A stretch of 6,262 nucleotides of DNA from Desulfobacteraceae bacterium (GTDB lineage Bacteria > Desulfobacterota > DSM-4660 > Desulfatiglandales > Desulfatiglandaceae): NCBI GenBank assembly GCA_020349865.1, contig CP070700.1, positions 4,118,851-4,125,112 on the forward strand. The letters run 5' to 3'. This document shows positions 5,639-6,262 of the stretch, piece after piece. The position numbers and the translations under genes were made by a program. The notes beneath the pieces are model-generated. The model was given only the letters and a program-made list of their open reading frames with translations, was not told the origin of the DNA and ran no database searches. Every line of letters starts with the position of its first letter. Position 1 is the first letter of the stretch.

Positions 5639-6262
5639 TATGGCTTTTAGCTTCGGCTCTTAACACCTGAAGGGCCCCTGATGCAACCTCGCCCACTGTC
5701 TTTTTCTCCATTTGCCCATTCTCATAAATATGGATCTCGTGTGGGTCCTCCCGGAGCTTCTCCAGGTCTTCACGTGCTTCGGCTGCGCTTAGGTGCCCCA
5801 TAAGCCACGCAGCATAGCCACGGACCAGGGGATCAGAATCACTTAGGTATGGGATAAAATGAAAAGTGACCTTGCGCATCAGATCGGGTCTTGACTTTGC
5901 GATTCTCCCAAGGGTCTGAAGTACCTGAGGCCGCCGTGATTCATCAGCCAGAAATTGATAGAGCTGAGGGATGTAACCGGCAAAGAGTTCAATTTTGTGG
6001 CTGAGGATCTCCCCAATCGCTTCGAAAGCACCCCAACTGGATGCTGCTGTGTCCGTAATAGCGTAAAATAGTCTCTGAAGGAGTTTGGAAATGGCTCCGG
6101 GATTATTCTCGGCAATGATCGCCGATACTTGGCCCAGGACCTCCGCTGCCCTCCTGCGAAATAGATCGTCTCCTGAATAGAGCAGGCGTTGGAGGTTTCT
6201 TATTATTTTTTTGTCTTCCCCGGCTACGCTTACTATCTGGTCGACCTTGAATTCCTTTACCA
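5625..6262 (-). CDS. HEAT-repeat protein, DVU0298-like family (5' end at or just beyond window edge)
   Basis: On the minus strand an open frame enters from the right edge and runs to TAA at 5627-5625, giving 211 visible residues. Helical HEAT-like repeats are evident, including LFRRRAAEVLGQVS, SSWGAFEAIGEIL, RRPQVLQTLGRIAKS and DPLVRGYAAWLMGHL. The RRRAAEVLG and WGAFEAIGEIL blocks recall the DVU0298 family of sulfate reducers, judged from memory only. The first complete codons read VKEFKVDQ. The codon before them straddles the edge as xTG, so it could be the start codon, giving 212 residues. Such proteins are scaffolds of unknown role. The internal ATG at 5879 is not the start because the repeats continue well upstream of it. 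The gene converges on the YkgJ gene with a 14-bp overlap of coding ends. Confidence 0.8.
   Translation of the reverse strand, partial: VKEFKVDQIVSVAGEDKKIIRNLQRLLYSGDDLFRRRAAEVLGQVSAIIAENNPGAISKLLQRLFYAITDTAASSWGAFEAIGEILSHKIELFAGYIPQLYQFLADESRRPQVLQTLGRIAKSRPDLMRKVTFHFIPYLSDSDPLVRGYAAWLMGHLSAAEAREDLEKLREDPHEIHIYENGQMEKKTVGEVASGALQVLRAEAKSHINKQ

Noticed and set aside
5265..5663. Plus-strand 132-codon frame overlapping the YkgJ gene
   Set aside because: It is out of frame with the YkgJ gene, whose second cysteine group (CPLLDD to TCRVYG) is intact in the other frame.
5879..6115. Minus-strand 78-codon frame
   Set aside because: It is a shifted frame of the HEAT-repeat gene, which reads through this region with clear repeats.

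Overview
The window carries the core dissimilatory sulfite reductase locus, dsrA-dsrB-dsrD, of a sulfate- or sulfite-reducing bacterium. DsrD and reductive-type DsrAB point to sulfur reduction, not oxidation. The closest resemblance I can recall is to Desulfobacterota (former Deltaproteobacteria) proteins. I cannot place it to genus from the sequence alone.

Layout. Positions 1-971 (minus strand) hold the N-terminal 323 codons of a CbiA-family amidotransferase, most likely DsrN, which amidates siroheme; its C-terminal glutaminase half lies outside the window. Positions 972-1337 are a 366-base divergent intergenic region. It contains a perfect 15-bp inverted repeat whose two arms each carry a TTGACA -35 box facing outward, a palindrome over the rightward -10 box, a leader hairpin, and a strong Shine-Dalgarno-like block with no clear gene of its own. 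Positions 1338-4233 are dsrA, dsrB and dsrD, each with a good ribosome binding site, followed by a strong rho-independent terminator at 4265-4301. Positions 4317-4943 encode a five-repeat TPR protein and 4988-5638 a cysteine-rich YkgJ-family protein, both on the plus strand. From the right edge a HEAT-repeat protein (resembling the DVU0298 family) runs leftward to 5625, overlapping the YkgJ gene tail to tail by 14 bp.

How the genes fit together. DsrAB reduces sulfite using siroheme and [4Fe-4S] clusters in the cytoplasm. DsrD is its small activator, and DsrN would supply the amidated siroheme. The mirrored promoters suggest that the cofactor gene and the enzyme genes are expressed together. 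The TPR, YkgJ and HEAT proteins have no function provable here. A scaffold, a cysteine-rich metal-binding protein and a second scaffold beside a siroheme/iron-sulfur enzyme make an assembly or quality-control role a reasonable but untested idea. dsrC and dsrMKJOP are not in the window.

The enzyme genes themselves are ordinary. The parts worth a second look are the intergenic architecture, an N-terminal extension of DsrA with a tandem 8-residue repeat, and the terminator placed directly in front of the TPR gene.
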